Shown piece after piece: positions 52,044 through 61,136 of a DNA stretch of 64,000 bases. Each line of letters begins with the position of its first letter. Position 1 is the first letter of the stretch. The notes under the pieces were generated by a model. That model was not told the origin of the DNA. It ran no database searches and saw nothing but the letters and a program-made list of their open reading frames with translations. Origin of the DNA: Anaerolineae bacterium (GTDB lineage: Bacteria > Chloroflexota > Anaerolineae > Aggregatilineales > Phototrophicaceae); assembly GCA_020849765.1 (NCBI GenBank), contig JADLAY010000070.1, positions 1 through 64,000 on the forward strand, in the 5' to 3' direction. A program made the translations under genes and the position numbers.

Positions 52044-53699
52044 TCATTCGTCGGCGACGACGTCGCGCACGGCCCGCGCCAGGGCGATCAAATCCGCCTC
52101 ATCCATATTGTCCGTGTCGATAATCGTCACACGCACGACCGCCGAGCCTTGCACCCACCAGGCATCCAGCCCATCGCTGCCCGGCCCGAAGATATTCGGC
52201 TCCGGGAAATCCGCCGGGACGTCGTCGAACCGTTCGATCTGAAGGTCGGTCTCGGCGGTGTTGACAATCGCGGCCAGCGTCTGCGTGTCCGTGGCGTAGA
52301 TGACGATGACGCCTGCGCGGGCGCCGCTGTCCGCATCGGTCAGGCGGTAAGCGACCGATGCGACCTGCTGCTCGCTCAAATCCAGGCTCGGTTCGCTCTG
52401 GACACGCCAGGTGCCGCTGTCGGTCTCGAATTCTGAAGGGAATCGGCTGATGAGGGCATCACGCTCGATGCGGCTGTCCAACGGCTGTGGCGTGGCGGTT
52501 GCGTTCGCGGCGGGTGCTCCCAACGCCCAGGCGCGCAGGTTGTCGAGGTGGACGTTGGCATTACTGTCGGCGACCAGCGTGAAGCCAATCGCGCCCTCGG
52601 TCTGCGCCGAATCGCTGATCGTCCCCAGCCGCTCACCATCAAGATAGGCGGTCAGCGTATCCGCGCGCGCCTCGACGCTCAATACGTGCGGCCCGGCGGG
52701 ATCGAGGTTCGTCAATTCAATCGGCTGCGTCACCAGCCGTTCGATCTGCCCGCCGCTGCGCTTGAAAACGCCCCATACGTCGTAGGTGCAGTTGACGCCG
52801 ACCGCGTAGCCATTGCTGCCATCCTGATCGTCGCGAATTTCGAGCAGCAGCAGACTGCGCTCGGAGCAATCCGCCGATGCAATGTCGATCTCGACCAGCG
52901 CATCGCTGATGGTGGATTCGGTCAGCAGTGTGAGTTCGCGCTGCGGCTGCTCGATGGTCGTCAGGACGAGCTGCCCATCTTCGAGACGGCTCGACCCCGC
53001 ACCGGCTATATCCTGCCCTACGAAGCTGCTGTCGGCGTCGAAGCCATCGGCGTACAGGAGCGCCCCGATGGCGACCTGCGCCGTCGGGCGGGCCGAACTG
53101 GCGGACGTGGATGCCGCAGCGGTCGGGCGCGGCGTCGGCGGGTTGGTCGCCATCTCGGCCAGTTGAGTTTCCAGCGCGTTGACCTCGGCTTCCAGCGTCG
53201 ATGCCAGCGCCTGTTGAGTCGCCATGCTGGCGGCGGTGGCGACGGCCTCGGTCGCGGCTTCGGCAATCGTGTTCTGCGCGTCGGCCAGCTGATCCGCCTG
53301 AGCCGTCCCGGCGGCTGCGAACGCCGCCTGCGCGGCCTGCGCGTCAGCATCGGCTGTGGCTGCTGTCATAGCGCCCTGTGTGGCGGTCTCGGCGACCCCG
53401 GCCAGCGAATCTTCGAGCTGCTCTCGCGTCGCCAGTGAACCTGCCTGCAAGGTCGAAGCCGCGTTGCGCACGCCGCCGAGCATCTCCGCCGCTTGTGTGG
53501 CGTCGACCAACCGGGTCGCGGCTGCCTGTGTCGCGCCGTCGTCCAGCGCCTGATTCGCGATCTCGACGCGCTCGGTGGCGAAGATCAGGCGTTCCTGGTC
53601 GAGGCTGTTATTGCGGTCGTAGGCGATGAGCGCGAAGAAGAGGGCGATCAAGACGAGCAGGACGGCGAAGATCACGATGGGGCGCAGATTCATCAGCAC
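52044..53699 (-). CDS. Membrane-anchored Ala-rich coiled-coil protein with a lectin-like domain
   Basis: A 551-residue protein with one N-terminal membrane helix (about 8-27) and the rest outside. Residues 35-185 are a long Ala/Gln/Thr-rich helical region (QAAATRLVDATQAAEML, ADAQAAQAAFAAAGTAQADQLADAQ) ending in a Pro/Ser linker. Residues about 210-395 look like a concanavalin-type sandwich (LLYADGFDADSSFVGQD, SANVHLDNLRAWALG), similar to domains in 3-keto-disaccharide hydrolase-like proteins. A final domain (405-551) is unassigned. It is convergent with the kinase-TIR gene and follows the M23 gene by 54 bases. Confidence 0.65.
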   Translation of the reverse strand: MLMNLRPIVIFAVLLVLIALFFALIAYDRNNSLDQERLIFATERVEIANQALDDGATQAAATRLVDATQAAEMLGGVRNAASTLQAGSLATREQLEDSLAGVAETATQGAMTAATADADAQAAQAAFAAAGTAQADQLADAQNTIAEAATEAVATAASMATQQALASTLEAEVNALETQLAEMATNPPTPRPTAAASTSASSARPTAQVAIGALLYADGFDADSSFVGQDIAGAGSSRLEDGQLVLTTIEQPQRELTLLTESTISDALVEIDIASADCSERSLLLLEIRDDQDGSNGYAVGVNCTYDVWGVFKRSGGQIERLVTQPIELTNLDPAGPHVLSVEARADTLTAYLDGERLGTISDSAQTEGAIGFTLVADSNANVHLDNLRAWALGAPAANATATPQPLDSRIERDALISRFPSEFETDSGTWRVQSEPSLDLSEQQVASVAYRLTDADSGARAGVIVIYATDTQTLAAIVNTAETDLQIERFDDVPADFPEPNIFGPGSDGLDAWWVQGSAVVRVTIIDTDNMDEADLIALARAVRDVVADE

Positions 53700-53753
53700 G
53701 GCCTTTCATCAGCCAGGTTTGCCGCCCAGTATAGCATTGGATCCGGTTCTTCC

Positions 53754-55370
53754 TCAGCCGGGCAGGCAGTTTTGCCCTGTCACCTGGCTGATGATGCTGC
53801 CATCGAGCGCCAGCAGCGAGAGAAACCCGGCGCCCACCAGGATGCGATCCGACGTGTCGACCTGCAGCAGCCGCGCGCTCGGATGCCGGTTGGAGACGCC
53901 GCCCGCATACAACACGATCTGATGCAGCAGGCTGCCGTCGACGGTGTTGATGATGTTGAGCGTGCCATCCGCATCCAGCGCGTAGAGGAGACAGCCACCG
54001 CCCGTATCCAGGAGCGGTGCCTGCGCGAATAGACCGGTCGGGTAGCGTGTCCGCCAGCGCGGCTTACCATCCGCATCGATCGCGATCAGTGTCGCCTCGC
54101 GGTCGCCGGCGAAGATATAGGCGTTGCCCATCACGTCGCTCGTCAACTGCGCGGTGCGCCCCATCTGCACGCCGGTGCTGGCGAAGACGCTGGCGCTGCT
54201 GCTCTGCGTATGCAGGACGTTCAGACCATCCAGCAGCATCCAGCCACCCTTGGAGGCGGCGAACACGGGCGCATCGGCAAAGTGCTGATCGTTGAGCAGG
54301 CTGCCGTCGACGTCGATCACGCGCCATGTCGAGCCTTCGCTGCTGCGGGCAACCAGCGCGATCTGGTTGTTCGCCACCTGAAAATCGATCAGGCGTGCGT
54401 CATCCGCTGGGGGCGGCAGCGACCACAATGATTCGCCGCTTGCGCTGAAAGCTTCGACTCCGCCCTGACGCGTCGGAAAGAGGAGTGTTTCGCCGACGGC
54501 AGCGAACGGCGCCTCACCGCTTTCGATCTGCCAGACGGCCTCGAAACGGCCATTCTGGACGATGATCGCCTGCCCATCGCGCGTGCGCGCCGCGATGCGG
54601 CCACCGGGCAGCCCGGCGATGCCCGTGACGGCGCTCTGCAATTCGATCTGCCACAGGCGTGTGCCCGGCGGCTGGTAGCTGACCAGACTCGTGCCGCTGG
54701 CGTATGCGATCTGGCCGGTGTCGAGCAGCAGCGGCGGCAGGGTCGGTAGATCGACGAACGTCGCGTAGCCGTTCGTCGCCGGGTCGAGACGGGCGCGCCA
54801 CAACAGGGTGAAATCGAGCGGGTGATACCAGCCGGAAAACATTGGATTGTCTTCGACGTAGCCGGGGCCGCCATCGTTTGGCAAGAAGCTGCGCAGTTCG
54901 TAGTGCAGATGTGGCAGTCCGCGCGACGGCCAGCCGATGGTGCCGACGATGTCGCCGCGCGCGACGCAGTTCCCTACGGTGGGGAAGAAGAGCGAATCGG
55001 TCTGTTCCATATGGCCGTAGAGGGAGTAGACAGTGCTTCCGTCGGGGAATTGATGCTCGACGATGACGACACCTTTTTCGGTGTCCCAGCCGTTGACATC
55101 GGAATAGGTGACGCGCCCCCGCGCGACCGCGTGCACCGGCTCGCCGCGCCGGTTGAAGCCGATATCGAGGCCGGTGTGCATGCCGCCGAAGCGCGCACGA
55201 AACAGCCCGAAGTCGTCGTAGCCCTCGGACAGCGTCTCGCCGATGTCGATCGGGTAGTCGATGGCGTCGACGGTGCCGCAGTCCGCTTGCGGCTGTGCCA
55301 CCGTTTGTTCCAGGCCGAACAGCAGTGATGCCAGACACAGCAGACAAATGATAAGTGCGCTTAATTTCAT
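53754..55370 (-). CDS. Secreted M23 peptidase with a C-terminal propeller-like domain
   Basis: A 538-residue exported protein. A signal peptide covers about 1-26 (MKLSALIICLLCLASLLFG). The LytM-type peptidase has its zinc ligands His65 and Asp69 in GGMHTGLDIGF and His156 in GLPHLHYEL, with LYGHM (118-122) in the usual place. It should cut peptidoglycan cross-bridges. From about 210 onward repeated Trp/Gly/Asp strands (GTRLWQIELQSAVTGIAGLPGG, SGESLWSLPPP, KPRWRTRYP) resemble PQQ-like beta-propeller repeats. The frame is open upstream, but the signal peptide starts at 55370. This combination is unusual. Confidence 0.85.
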   Translation of the reverse strand: MKLSALIICLLCLASLLFGLEQTVAQPQADCGTVDAIDYPIDIGETLSEGYDDFGLFRARFGGMHTGLDIGFNRRGEPVHAVARGRVTYSDVNGWDTEKGVVIVEHQFPDGSTVYSLYGHMEQTDSLFFPTVGNCVARGDIVGTIGWPSRGLPHLHYELRSFLPNDGGPGYVEDNPMFSGWYHPLDFTLLWRARLDPATNGYATFVDLPTLPPLLLDTGQIAYASGTSLVSYQPPGTRLWQIELQSAVTGIAGLPGGRIAARTRDGQAIIVQNGRFEAVWQIESGEAPFAAVGETLLFPTRQGGVEAFSASGESLWSLPPPADDARLIDFQVANNQIALVARSSEGSTWRVIDVDGSLLNDQHFADAPVFAASKGGWMLLDGLNVLHTQSSSASVFASTGVQMGRTAQLTSDVMGNAYIFAGDREATLIAIDADGKPRWRTRYPTGLFAQAPLLDTGGGCLLYALDADGTLNIINTVDGSLLHQIVLYAGGVSNRHPSARLLQVDTSDRILVGAGFLSLLALDGSIISQVTGQNCLPG

Positions 55371-55405
55371 TGTGTAAGTTGCATGGCGGTGCGTCGCCGT
55401 GTCGC

Positions 55406-55636
55406 TTACAGGCCGAGCTTGCTCTCGTACATGGCGCGGTGTTTGACCGCTTCGCCGAAGATGGCGATGCCCGAATTGAAAATGATCAGGCTGATCGTGC
55501 CCATGATGAACCACTGCCAGAACGGCTTGCGGCGCGTCTTCAGGCTGGACGAATGCGCCAGCAGCGTCGCGCCCAGGCCGATAATCATCAACCCGCGGGG
55601 AGCCAGGGTGCTCCATTGTTCGTAATGTTGATCCAT
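55406..55636 (-). CDS. Small two-helix membrane protein
   Basis: A 76-residue protein with two hydrophobic segments (about 14-28 and 42-61: RGLMIIGLGATLLAH and FIMGTISLIIFNSGIAIFG), a basic stretch between them (LKTRRKPFW) and a short charged tail. The positive linker places the linker in the cytoplasm. No function is known. It lies 35 bases before the M23 peptidase start, so the two probably share a transcript. Confidence 0.7.
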   Translation of the reverse strand: MDQHYEQWSTLAPRGLMIIGLGATLLAHSSSLKTRRKPFWQWFIMGTISLIIFNSGIAIFGEAVKHRAMYESKLGL

Positions 55637-55709
55637 ACGGTGCTATCTCACGCCATGACTATGCCATTGGTGCCGAGGATCATAGCGTACTGGCGGGCCG
55701 CCGCCAACC

Positions 55710-56438
55710 TCACGACATCAGTTCGGCGGGCAGATGATCGATGCGGTTGATGTAGCGCACCAGCAGTCGCTTCTCGTCCAGAAAGTCGAGCCGCGTGATC
55801 GACGTGTTGTAGAGCATGTAGAAAAAGCTGTAGACGTCGCTCTGGCCCAGCAGCACTTTGAGCAGCCGGTCGCTGAAGGTGCCATGCGTGACCAGGGCGA
55901 CAACGTCGTCACTGGTGGCGCGCTGGCGCAAGTTATCGGCCACCAACTGCGCGCGCACGAGCGCTTGTTCGCGCTCTTCGTAGGCGCGCTTCAAACCCCA
56001 CCAGCCATCCGGTGTGAACGCCTCCGGGATGGTGAAGCCCGCGAACTCGGTCTCGATCTCCAGGCGCGTCTTACCAGGCTGGCTGTTGCGCCCATTGTTA
56101 ACGTCGAGGTATACGCCGCCGACTTCGTGGAGTTCGAGCCAGATCTCCGGCGTCACGCCGATGGCCCGGCCCACGGGCTGTGCCGTTTGCAGCGCGCGAT
56201 GCATGGCGCTGCAATACAGGTGCGTGATGCCGAAGCTGGTCACACCGCGGCGCGTCGAGTAGCCGCTGCGGAAGTCGGCATCCAGGTCGCGCGAGTCGCC
56301 TTTGCCCAGGTAGGCCGCAAGGTGCTGCGTCTGTTCCCGACCGAGTTCAGTCAGCGGCGGATCAGCCAGCCGATCGGTTTGATCGGCCATGGCATTGTTG
56401 GCGGATTGTGCGTGCCGGATGAGGTAGATGGTGAGCAT
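55710..56438 (-). CDS. Histidine phosphatase family protein
   Basis: A 242-residue protein of the phosphoglycerate mutase-like superfamily. The catalytic histidine is in LIRHAQSANN (RHA in place of the usual RHG), an LTELGREQTQHLA motif follows, and the second histidine is in VALVTHGTFSDRLL. LELHEVGGVYLD holds the usual acidic residue. The substrate is a phosphate ester of unknown type. It starts six bases after the tsaD stop and so is co-transcribed with it. Confidence 0.88.
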   Translation of the reverse strand: MLTIYLIRHAQSANNAMADQTDRLADPPLTELGREQTQHLAAYLGKGDSRDLDADFRSGYSTRRGVTSFGITHLYCSAMHRALQTAQPVGRAIGVTPEIWLELHEVGGVYLDVNNGRNSQPGKTRLEIETEFAGFTIPEAFTPDGWWGLKRAYEEREQALVRAQLVADNLRQRATSDDVVALVTHGTFSDRLLKVLLGQSDVYSFFYMLYNTSITRLDFLDEKRLLVRYINRIDHLPAELMS

Positions 56439-56444
56439 AGGGCC

Positions 56445-57512
56445 TTATTCGTCGTAGGTTTTGCTGCTAAGCGGCCACATGGGCAGTGCGTCGAAATCGA
56501 GCGATGAGCGCAGGCCAGCCAGGAAGCGGTGATGACCCGCCGCCGCGATCATGGCGGCGTTATCGGTGCACAGGCTGAGCGGCGGGTAACGCACCGGCAG
56601 GTCGGTCGCCTCGTGCATGGCCTGGCGCAGCATCGTGTTGGCGCTGACGCCGCCTGCGATCAGAATTTCCGAAACACCATAAGCAGTGGCCGCCTTGGCG
56701 GTCTTATCGACCAGCGCGTCGACCAGCGCATGTTGAAAGCTGGCAGCGATGTCGTTGACGGAGATATCCGAGCGCAGCATCGGCTTCTTGCGCCGCGCGC
56801 CGGGCGTGCCGCCGCGTTCGGCTGCGGAAGGCGCGACCGTCGCTTCGCGCATGACGGCCGTCTTCAGCCCGGAGAAGCTGAAATCGAATGGCGCTTCGGT
56901 CTTGGCGCGCGGGAAGCTGAATGCATCGGCGCTGCCCTCGCTGGCCGCGCGCTCGATGTTCGGCCCGCCGGGGAAGGGCAGATCGAGCAGCCGCCCAACC
57001 TTGTCGAAGGCTTCGCCCGCTGCGTCGTCGGTTGTGCCGCCGAGCCGCTCGTAGTCGCCGTGCCCCCGCATCAGGAGTAGTTCCGTATGCCCGCCGGAGA
57101 CGATCAGGATCAGCACCGGGAACTGCGGTTCCTGCTCCGCCTCGGTCAGCCACAGCGAGTAGATGTGCCCTTCGAGATGATTGATGCCTAGCAGGGGTTT
57201 ATCGGTTGCCAGCGCCAGCCCTTTGGCGAAATTGATGCCCACCAGCAGCGAGCCGACCAGCCCCGGCCCACGCGTCACGGCGATGGCGTCGAGCGCATCG
57301 TAGCTGATGTCCGCTTCGCTCATGGCCTGAGCAACGACCGTGCTGATCGCCTCCGCATGGGCGCGCGAGGCAATCTCTGGAAACACACCGCCATAGCGCG
57401 CGTGAAGATCGATCTGTGAGGCGACGACGCTGGAAGCGATCGTCTGGCCGTCGATGACAACCGCAGCCGCCGTCTCGTCGCACGACGACTCGATGCCGAG
57501 GATGTGGGTCAT
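56445..57512 (-). CDS. tsaD: tRNA N6-adenosine threonylcarbamoyltransferase
   Basis: A 355-residue Kae1/TsaD ASKHA protein that transfers the threonylcarbamoyl group to A37 of ANN-decoding tRNAs. The start ILGIESSCDETAAAVV and VFPEIASRAH are family hallmarks; the metal ligands are His112 and His116 in NHLEGHIYS, and GGVSANTMLR and CTDNAAMIAAAG lie in the C-terminal half. Residues about 228-250 (GGTPGARRKKPMLRSD) form a longer basic loop than usual. Length is otherwise normal. It needs TsaB, TsaC and TsaE, not seen in this window. Confidence 0.97.
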   Translation of the reverse strand: MTHILGIESSCDETAAAVVIDGQTIASSVVASQIDLHARYGGVFPEIASRAHAEAISTVVAQAMSEADISYDALDAIAVTRGPGLVGSLLVGINFAKGLALATDKPLLGINHLEGHIYSLWLTEAEQEPQFPVLILIVSGGHTELLLMRGHGDYERLGGTTDDAAGEAFDKVGRLLDLPFPGGPNIERAASEGSADAFSFPRAKTEAPFDFSFSGLKTAVMREATVAPSAAERGGTPGARRKKPMLRSDISVNDIAASFQHALVDALVDKTAKAATAYGVSEILIAGGVSANTMLRQAMHEATDLPVRYPPLSLCTDNAAMIAAAGHHRFLAGLRSSLDFDALPMWPLSSKTYDE

Positions 57513-57599
57513 GGATGTGTCTCAACCTAGGACGTCGAAATCTATGGTCATTATCGAGCAGCGTCGGAGGACTGTCAACGGAAGACGCGCTGCCCGCCG

Positions 57600-58739
57600 C
57601 TAACCGACGGCGTCCGTGTTGGCGGCCAGCACCGGCGCGGGGTTGGCGCTGGTGCTGGTGATCGTCAGCATGTATTCGACGTAGCTCTGCGGGCTGTTCG
57701 CCTCGAAGACGACCGACAGCGGTTGCTGGCTGATCTCGTAGAGGAAGGGCAGTTCTACCGTGTCGCCGCAGCCCAGCAGCGGTTCGTAGGGTGGCCCCCA
57801 GCGCAGATGCTCGGCACCGATGCCCGTGCAGTTGAGCGTGACCGAGAAGACGCGGTAGTTGTTCGGCGCCTGGTTGTAGAGGTTGATCGCACGCAGCCAG
57901 ATCAGGTCGCTGGCATCGCCGTTCGGCAGCGAGATGGCGTCGCGCATCTGGCTGCTGCCGTCGCGGTCGACTTCGAGCAAGAAGATGTCATTATCGGTGC
58001 TAGCCGTAGGGATGACGGGGTTGAGCAGGCGCGGAATCTGATCGCACTGGCCGACCAGCGTCGTCACGTTCTCGATCAGCCAGCCCAGGCGCTCGCCATG
58101 ATTGACCGCCAGCCAGCCGTCGTCCGTGCGACCCAGGACGGGCAGATAAGCCCCTGGCTGCAGCGTGCCGATGATTTCGTAGTCCGGGCTGGGGGCACCG
58201 CGCACCAGCGCTGCGGCGCTGCCACTCGTCGTCATCTGGCAGGGCGGTGCGGCCTTGTTGAGGATCGATGCGGGCGGGCTGGAACGAGCCGCCGCTGCCG
58301 CGCCTATCGCCACCACGACGGTGCCCGTGGCAGTGGCATCCGCGGCTTCCACGGTGAGTTGGTAGCTGCCGCTGCTCGGTGGCAGGGCCAGCGCCGCCAC
58401 CTGTAGCGGCTGAGTGAATTGGGCGACCAGCGCACCTTTGTCGTCCTTGATCTGAGCTGCGAAGGCGAAGGTGGGCGCTGTCGACTGCAGGGTGAGCAGC
58501 GTCGGCTGCGAAGGACGCGCGTCAAAGGCGTACAGGCGCGTGGGCGTGCTCGGCCGCAGACTGACGGAGACCTCGCTGTCGTCGGCCATCCAGTTGAGCG
58601 GCAGCGTCACCGTCGGCGCAGGTTGCGGGCGCAGCAGCATCAGCCCGGTGAAGACGACCAGGGCGAATAACCCGAGCAGGACAGGCAGCACCAGCAACAT
58701 CACCCGGTTTGGGCTTTGTGGGCGGGAGAGGGTTGTCAT
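57600..58739 (-). CDS. Membrane-anchored SH3b-like domain protein
   Basis: A 379-residue protein with an N-terminal membrane helix (about 14-36) and the rest outside. Residues about 50-145 are a beta domain, then an Ala/Ser linker. A bacterial SH3-like part follows (about 165-230: AALVRGAPSPDYEIIGTLQPGAYLPVLGRTDDGWLAV). The C-terminal half has the residues IWLRAINLYNQAPNNYRVF and two cysteines (NCTGIGAEH, LLGCGD) that could be disulphide-linked. A cell-wall binding role is plausible only from the SH3b part. Confidence 0.7.
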   Translation of the reverse strand: MTTLSRPQSPNRVMLLVLPVLLGLFALVVFTGLMLLRPQPAPTVTLPLNWMADDSEVSVSLRPSTPTRLYAFDARPSQPTLLTLQSTAPTFAFAAQIKDDKGALVAQFTQPLQVAALALPPSSGSYQLTVEAADATATGTVVVAIGAAAAARSSPPASILNKAAPPCQMTTSGSAAALVRGAPSPDYEIIGTLQPGAYLPVLGRTDDGWLAVNHGERLGWLIENVTTLVGQCDQIPRLLNPVIPTASTDNDIFLLEVDRDGSSQMRDAISLPNGDASDLIWLRAINLYNQAPNNYRVFSVTLNCTGIGAEHLRWGPPYEPLLGCGDTVELPFLYEISQQPLSVVFEANSPQSYVEYMLTITSTSANPAPVLAANTDAVG

Positions 58740-58936
58740 GGTGCCGCCTCCTTACGCATCGGTTACAAAGTCTGTTATGGCTGAACTTATGGTTTGCTTG
58801 TGACCTAACCATACCCCTCTGAACCATGGTGTGGTTGACGCCAGCCCACTGCTAACCTGACTACAACGCAACGCACTTTTGTGCTAGGATCGGCGCCATT
58901 CTGTTTGACTGTTGCCTGAGGTGGGAAGGATCGAGA

Positions 58937-59578
58937 ATGGCACAAGATCGGGCTGCCGCGCTGGCAGAAATCGCCGCACAAGTACGGCCATGCACCAAAT
59001 GTGAGTTGCACCTCAGTCGCACGCGCGCCGTCCCCGGCGCGGGAAACCCGAATTCCGAGATCATGTTTATTGGCGAAGGCCCTGGTTATCATGAAGATCA
59101 GCAAGGGCTGCCGTTTGTCGGCCGCTCTGGTGATTACCTCGTCAGCTTGCTCAAGCTGATCGGCCTGACGCGCGACCAGGTCTTTATCACCAACGTCGTC
59201 AAATGTCGCCCGCCGGGCAACCGTGACCCGCTGCCGGATGAAATCCTCACCTGCAAGCCGTACCTCGATAGCCAGGTCGACATCATCGATCCGCTGGTGA
59301 TTGTGACGCTGGGGCGCTTCAGCATGGCGCGCTACTTTCCTGGCGCCAAGATCACGCAGATCCACGGCAAGCCGAAGTACGAGAATGGGCGCGCTTACTA
59401 CCCGATGTTCCATCCTGCGGCGGCACTGCGCGCACAGGCGCTGATGCCGCAAATGGAGGCGGACATCAAGCGCCTGCAAGAAGTGATCGCGAAAGTCAAA
59501 GACATGCGCGCAGCCGGCGCCGCCCCCGCCGAAGCGCCCAAGGACGAGCCGCCGCCGACGCAGCTTTTGTTGTTCTAG
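58937..59578 (+). CDS. Type-4 uracil-DNA glycosylase with an iron-sulfur cluster
   Basis: A 213-residue family-4 UDG, which removes uracil from deaminated DNA. Four cysteines in the family spacing, Cys19, Cys22, Cys90 and Cys106, would bind a 4Fe-4S cluster. The catalytic motifs are GEGPGYHEDQQGLPFVGRSG (47-66) and the later MFHPAA (157-162). The C-terminal tail is Ala/Pro-rich. It has a good ribosome binding site (GGGAAGGATCG). It ends one base before the stop of the convergent hydrolase gene. Confidence 0.95.
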   Translation: MAQDRAAALAEIAAQVRPCTKCELHLSRTRAVPGAGNPNSEIMFIGEGPGYHEDQQGLPFVGRSGDYLVSLLKLIGLTRDQVFITNVVKCRPPGNRDPLPDEILTCKPYLDSQVDIIDPLVIVTLGRFSMARYFPGAKITQIHGKPKYENGRAYYPMFHPAAALRAQALMPQMEADIKRLQEVIAKVKDMRAAGAAPAEAPKDEPPPTQLLLF

Positions 59579-59579
59579 C

Positions 59580-60302
59580 TCATAACGCGCCGACGCTGAG
59601 ATGCGTCGTCAGCCAGTTGAGGATGAGCGGTATCACGGGCGCGCCGGGCTCGCGCAGCAAATTGGTGCCATGCGCGCTGCCTGGATAAATCTGTAGGCCC
59701 AGTTCACCTTCGGCCTCCGCCGTCAGAGTCTTGACGCTGTCGGCGCTGTAGGTATCTCGCTGCGAGGCCACCAGCAGCGCTGAGCGATCGACCAATCCCT
59801 CGGCAATGGCCGTCTCCGTCACGACGCCGCGATAATCCAACCCTGGCGACAGTGCGACCGCCGTTACGCAGCGTGCGTCGTAGGCGCAGCCGTTCAGTGC
59901 CAGATTGGCGCCGATGCTGGCGCCGACGATCGCGATCTGGTCGGGAATGACCGAGGGCTGCTCGCCCAGCCAATCCAGCCACGTTTCGACGTCGCGTTCG
60001 GCAGCGGGCCAATCCTGTCCGCCGCCGGTATCGCCATGCCCGCGGATGTCGATGGCCAGCACGTTGTAGCCCGCGTCGGTCAGCCACGGGATCAGCGGCT
60101 GCCAGGCGCTGCGCTGGCTGCCGAGCATGTGCAGCAGCAGGATCGCCGGTGCCGGTTGATCTGCCGCGTAAAACTCACCGGCCAAGGTCAGGCCGTCGCT
60201 GGCGTCCACGGTCACGATCTCCGCGTCGGCATCTCGTTGAGCGCTGGCGGCGCTCGCCCAGGCGAGAACCAGCCCGATCAGCATCAATATTCGTAGGCGC
60301 AT
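59580..60302 (-). CDS. Secreted alpha/beta hydrolase
   Basis: A 240-residue protein with a signal peptide (about 1-22: RLRILMLIGLVLAWASAASAQ). The nucleophile elbow is VGASIGANLAL (GxSxG), with an oxyanion-type LLLHMLGSQRSAW upstream, and the catalytic histidine in GSAHGTNLL. The length and outline resemble dienelactone-hydrolase-like and BAAT-type esterases. The substrate is unknown. It is the last gene of a short run with a DUF309 protein and an unknown protein upstream. Confidence 0.85.
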   Translation of the reverse strand: MRLRILMLIGLVLAWASAASAQRDADAEIVTVDASDGLTLAGEFYAADQPAPAILLLHMLGSQRSAWQPLIPWLTDAGYNVLAIDIRGHGDTGGGQDWPAAERDVETWLDWLGEQPSVIPDQIAIVGASIGANLALNGCAYDARCVTAVALSPGLDYRGVVTETAIAEGLVDRSALLVASQRDTYSADSVKTLTAEAEGELGLQIYPGSAHGTNLLREPGAPVIPLILNWLTTHLSVGAL

Positions 60303-60350
60303 GAAAAAATCTCCTGACCTGGTATCCGGGATGAGTCTCGATTCTGACGA

Positions 60351-61118
60351 TCATTCGCCTGCCATTTTTACGCCCGTCAGCAGCGAACGATCGAACTGAT
60401 CCATGCCCTGAGCGCCGACGCGTTCGAGTTCGGCGCGCACAGCGGCGGCATCTGCGCGCAGTTGCGCCACGTCTACCCCGCGGCAGACGTCCGGTAGCAT
60501 CGCCAGCCATTGGATACTGCGCAGCAGCATCTTGAGCGCACCGCGGTGATTGCCGCGCTTGATCTGGTAGTAAGCGATGCCGACCTGCAGGATCGCGCGG
60601 TAGAGATCGCGCACCGGGCCGGTCTCCGCCATCCACATCGCCTCGAACTGATCGTGCTGCTTGTAGTATTCCCCCGCGTTGAAGAGCGCGATCGACTCCA
60701 GCCCTTCCGGCGGCATCGGTTCCTGACACTGGCAGTCGAGCGCTTCCACCTGCGCAGGGGTGAGCATGCGTGCCACGTCTTCGAGCAGCGTGGGCAGCTG
60801 CTCAAGCAGGCCATCCGGCGCCAACGCCAGATCGGCGCCGTTGACGGTGGCATTCGCGCGCCGTTCGGCATCGCTGCTCACCAGCACGATTGGGATGCGC
60901 CGCGTCGCCGGGCTGGCCTTCGGCGTCGCCGTCCAGAAGATCCACTCGGCCGAGTCGCCGTCGGCCAGGATCAAGGCCGCGCGCTCATCCGCCAGCCGTG
61001 TGACGTAGCTGCCGATCTCCGGCTGCGCGAGGACGGTGTAGCCCGCCGCTTCGATCAACGTGCTGGCGGACTGGGCCCAGGCTGGGTGCCCGGTAATCAC
61101 GACTACCGCATTCGACAT
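60351..61118 (-). CDS. Receiver-like and DUF309 domain protein
   Basis: A 255-residue protein. Residues 1-120 have the strand order of a response regulator receiver (AVVVITG, AALILADGDS, IPIVLVSSDAE, LALAPDG), but the usual Lys-Pro at the end is replaced (LAPDG), so phosphorylation is doubtful. Residues about 144-200 match DUF309: FNAGEYYKQHDQFEAMW, then AILQVGIAYYQIKRGNHRGALKML. DUF309 is a small helical domain of unknown function. The fusion may link a degenerate signal domain to DUF309. A basic/hydrophobic C-terminal helix completes it. Confidence 0.78.
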   Translation of the reverse strand: MSNAVVVITGHPAWAQSASTLIEAAGYTVLAQPEIGSYVTRLADERAALILADGDSAEWIFWTATPKASPATRRIPIVLVSSDAERRANATVNGADLALAPDGLLEQLPTLLEDVARMLTPAQVEALDCQCQEPMPPEGLESIALFNAGEYYKQHDQFEAMWMAETGPVRDLYRAILQVGIAYYQIKRGNHRGALKMLLRSIQWLAMLPDVCRGVDVAQLRADAAAVRAELERVGAQGMDQFDRSLLTGVKMAGE

Positions 61119-61136
61119 AAGGTTGCGCCTTCCTTC

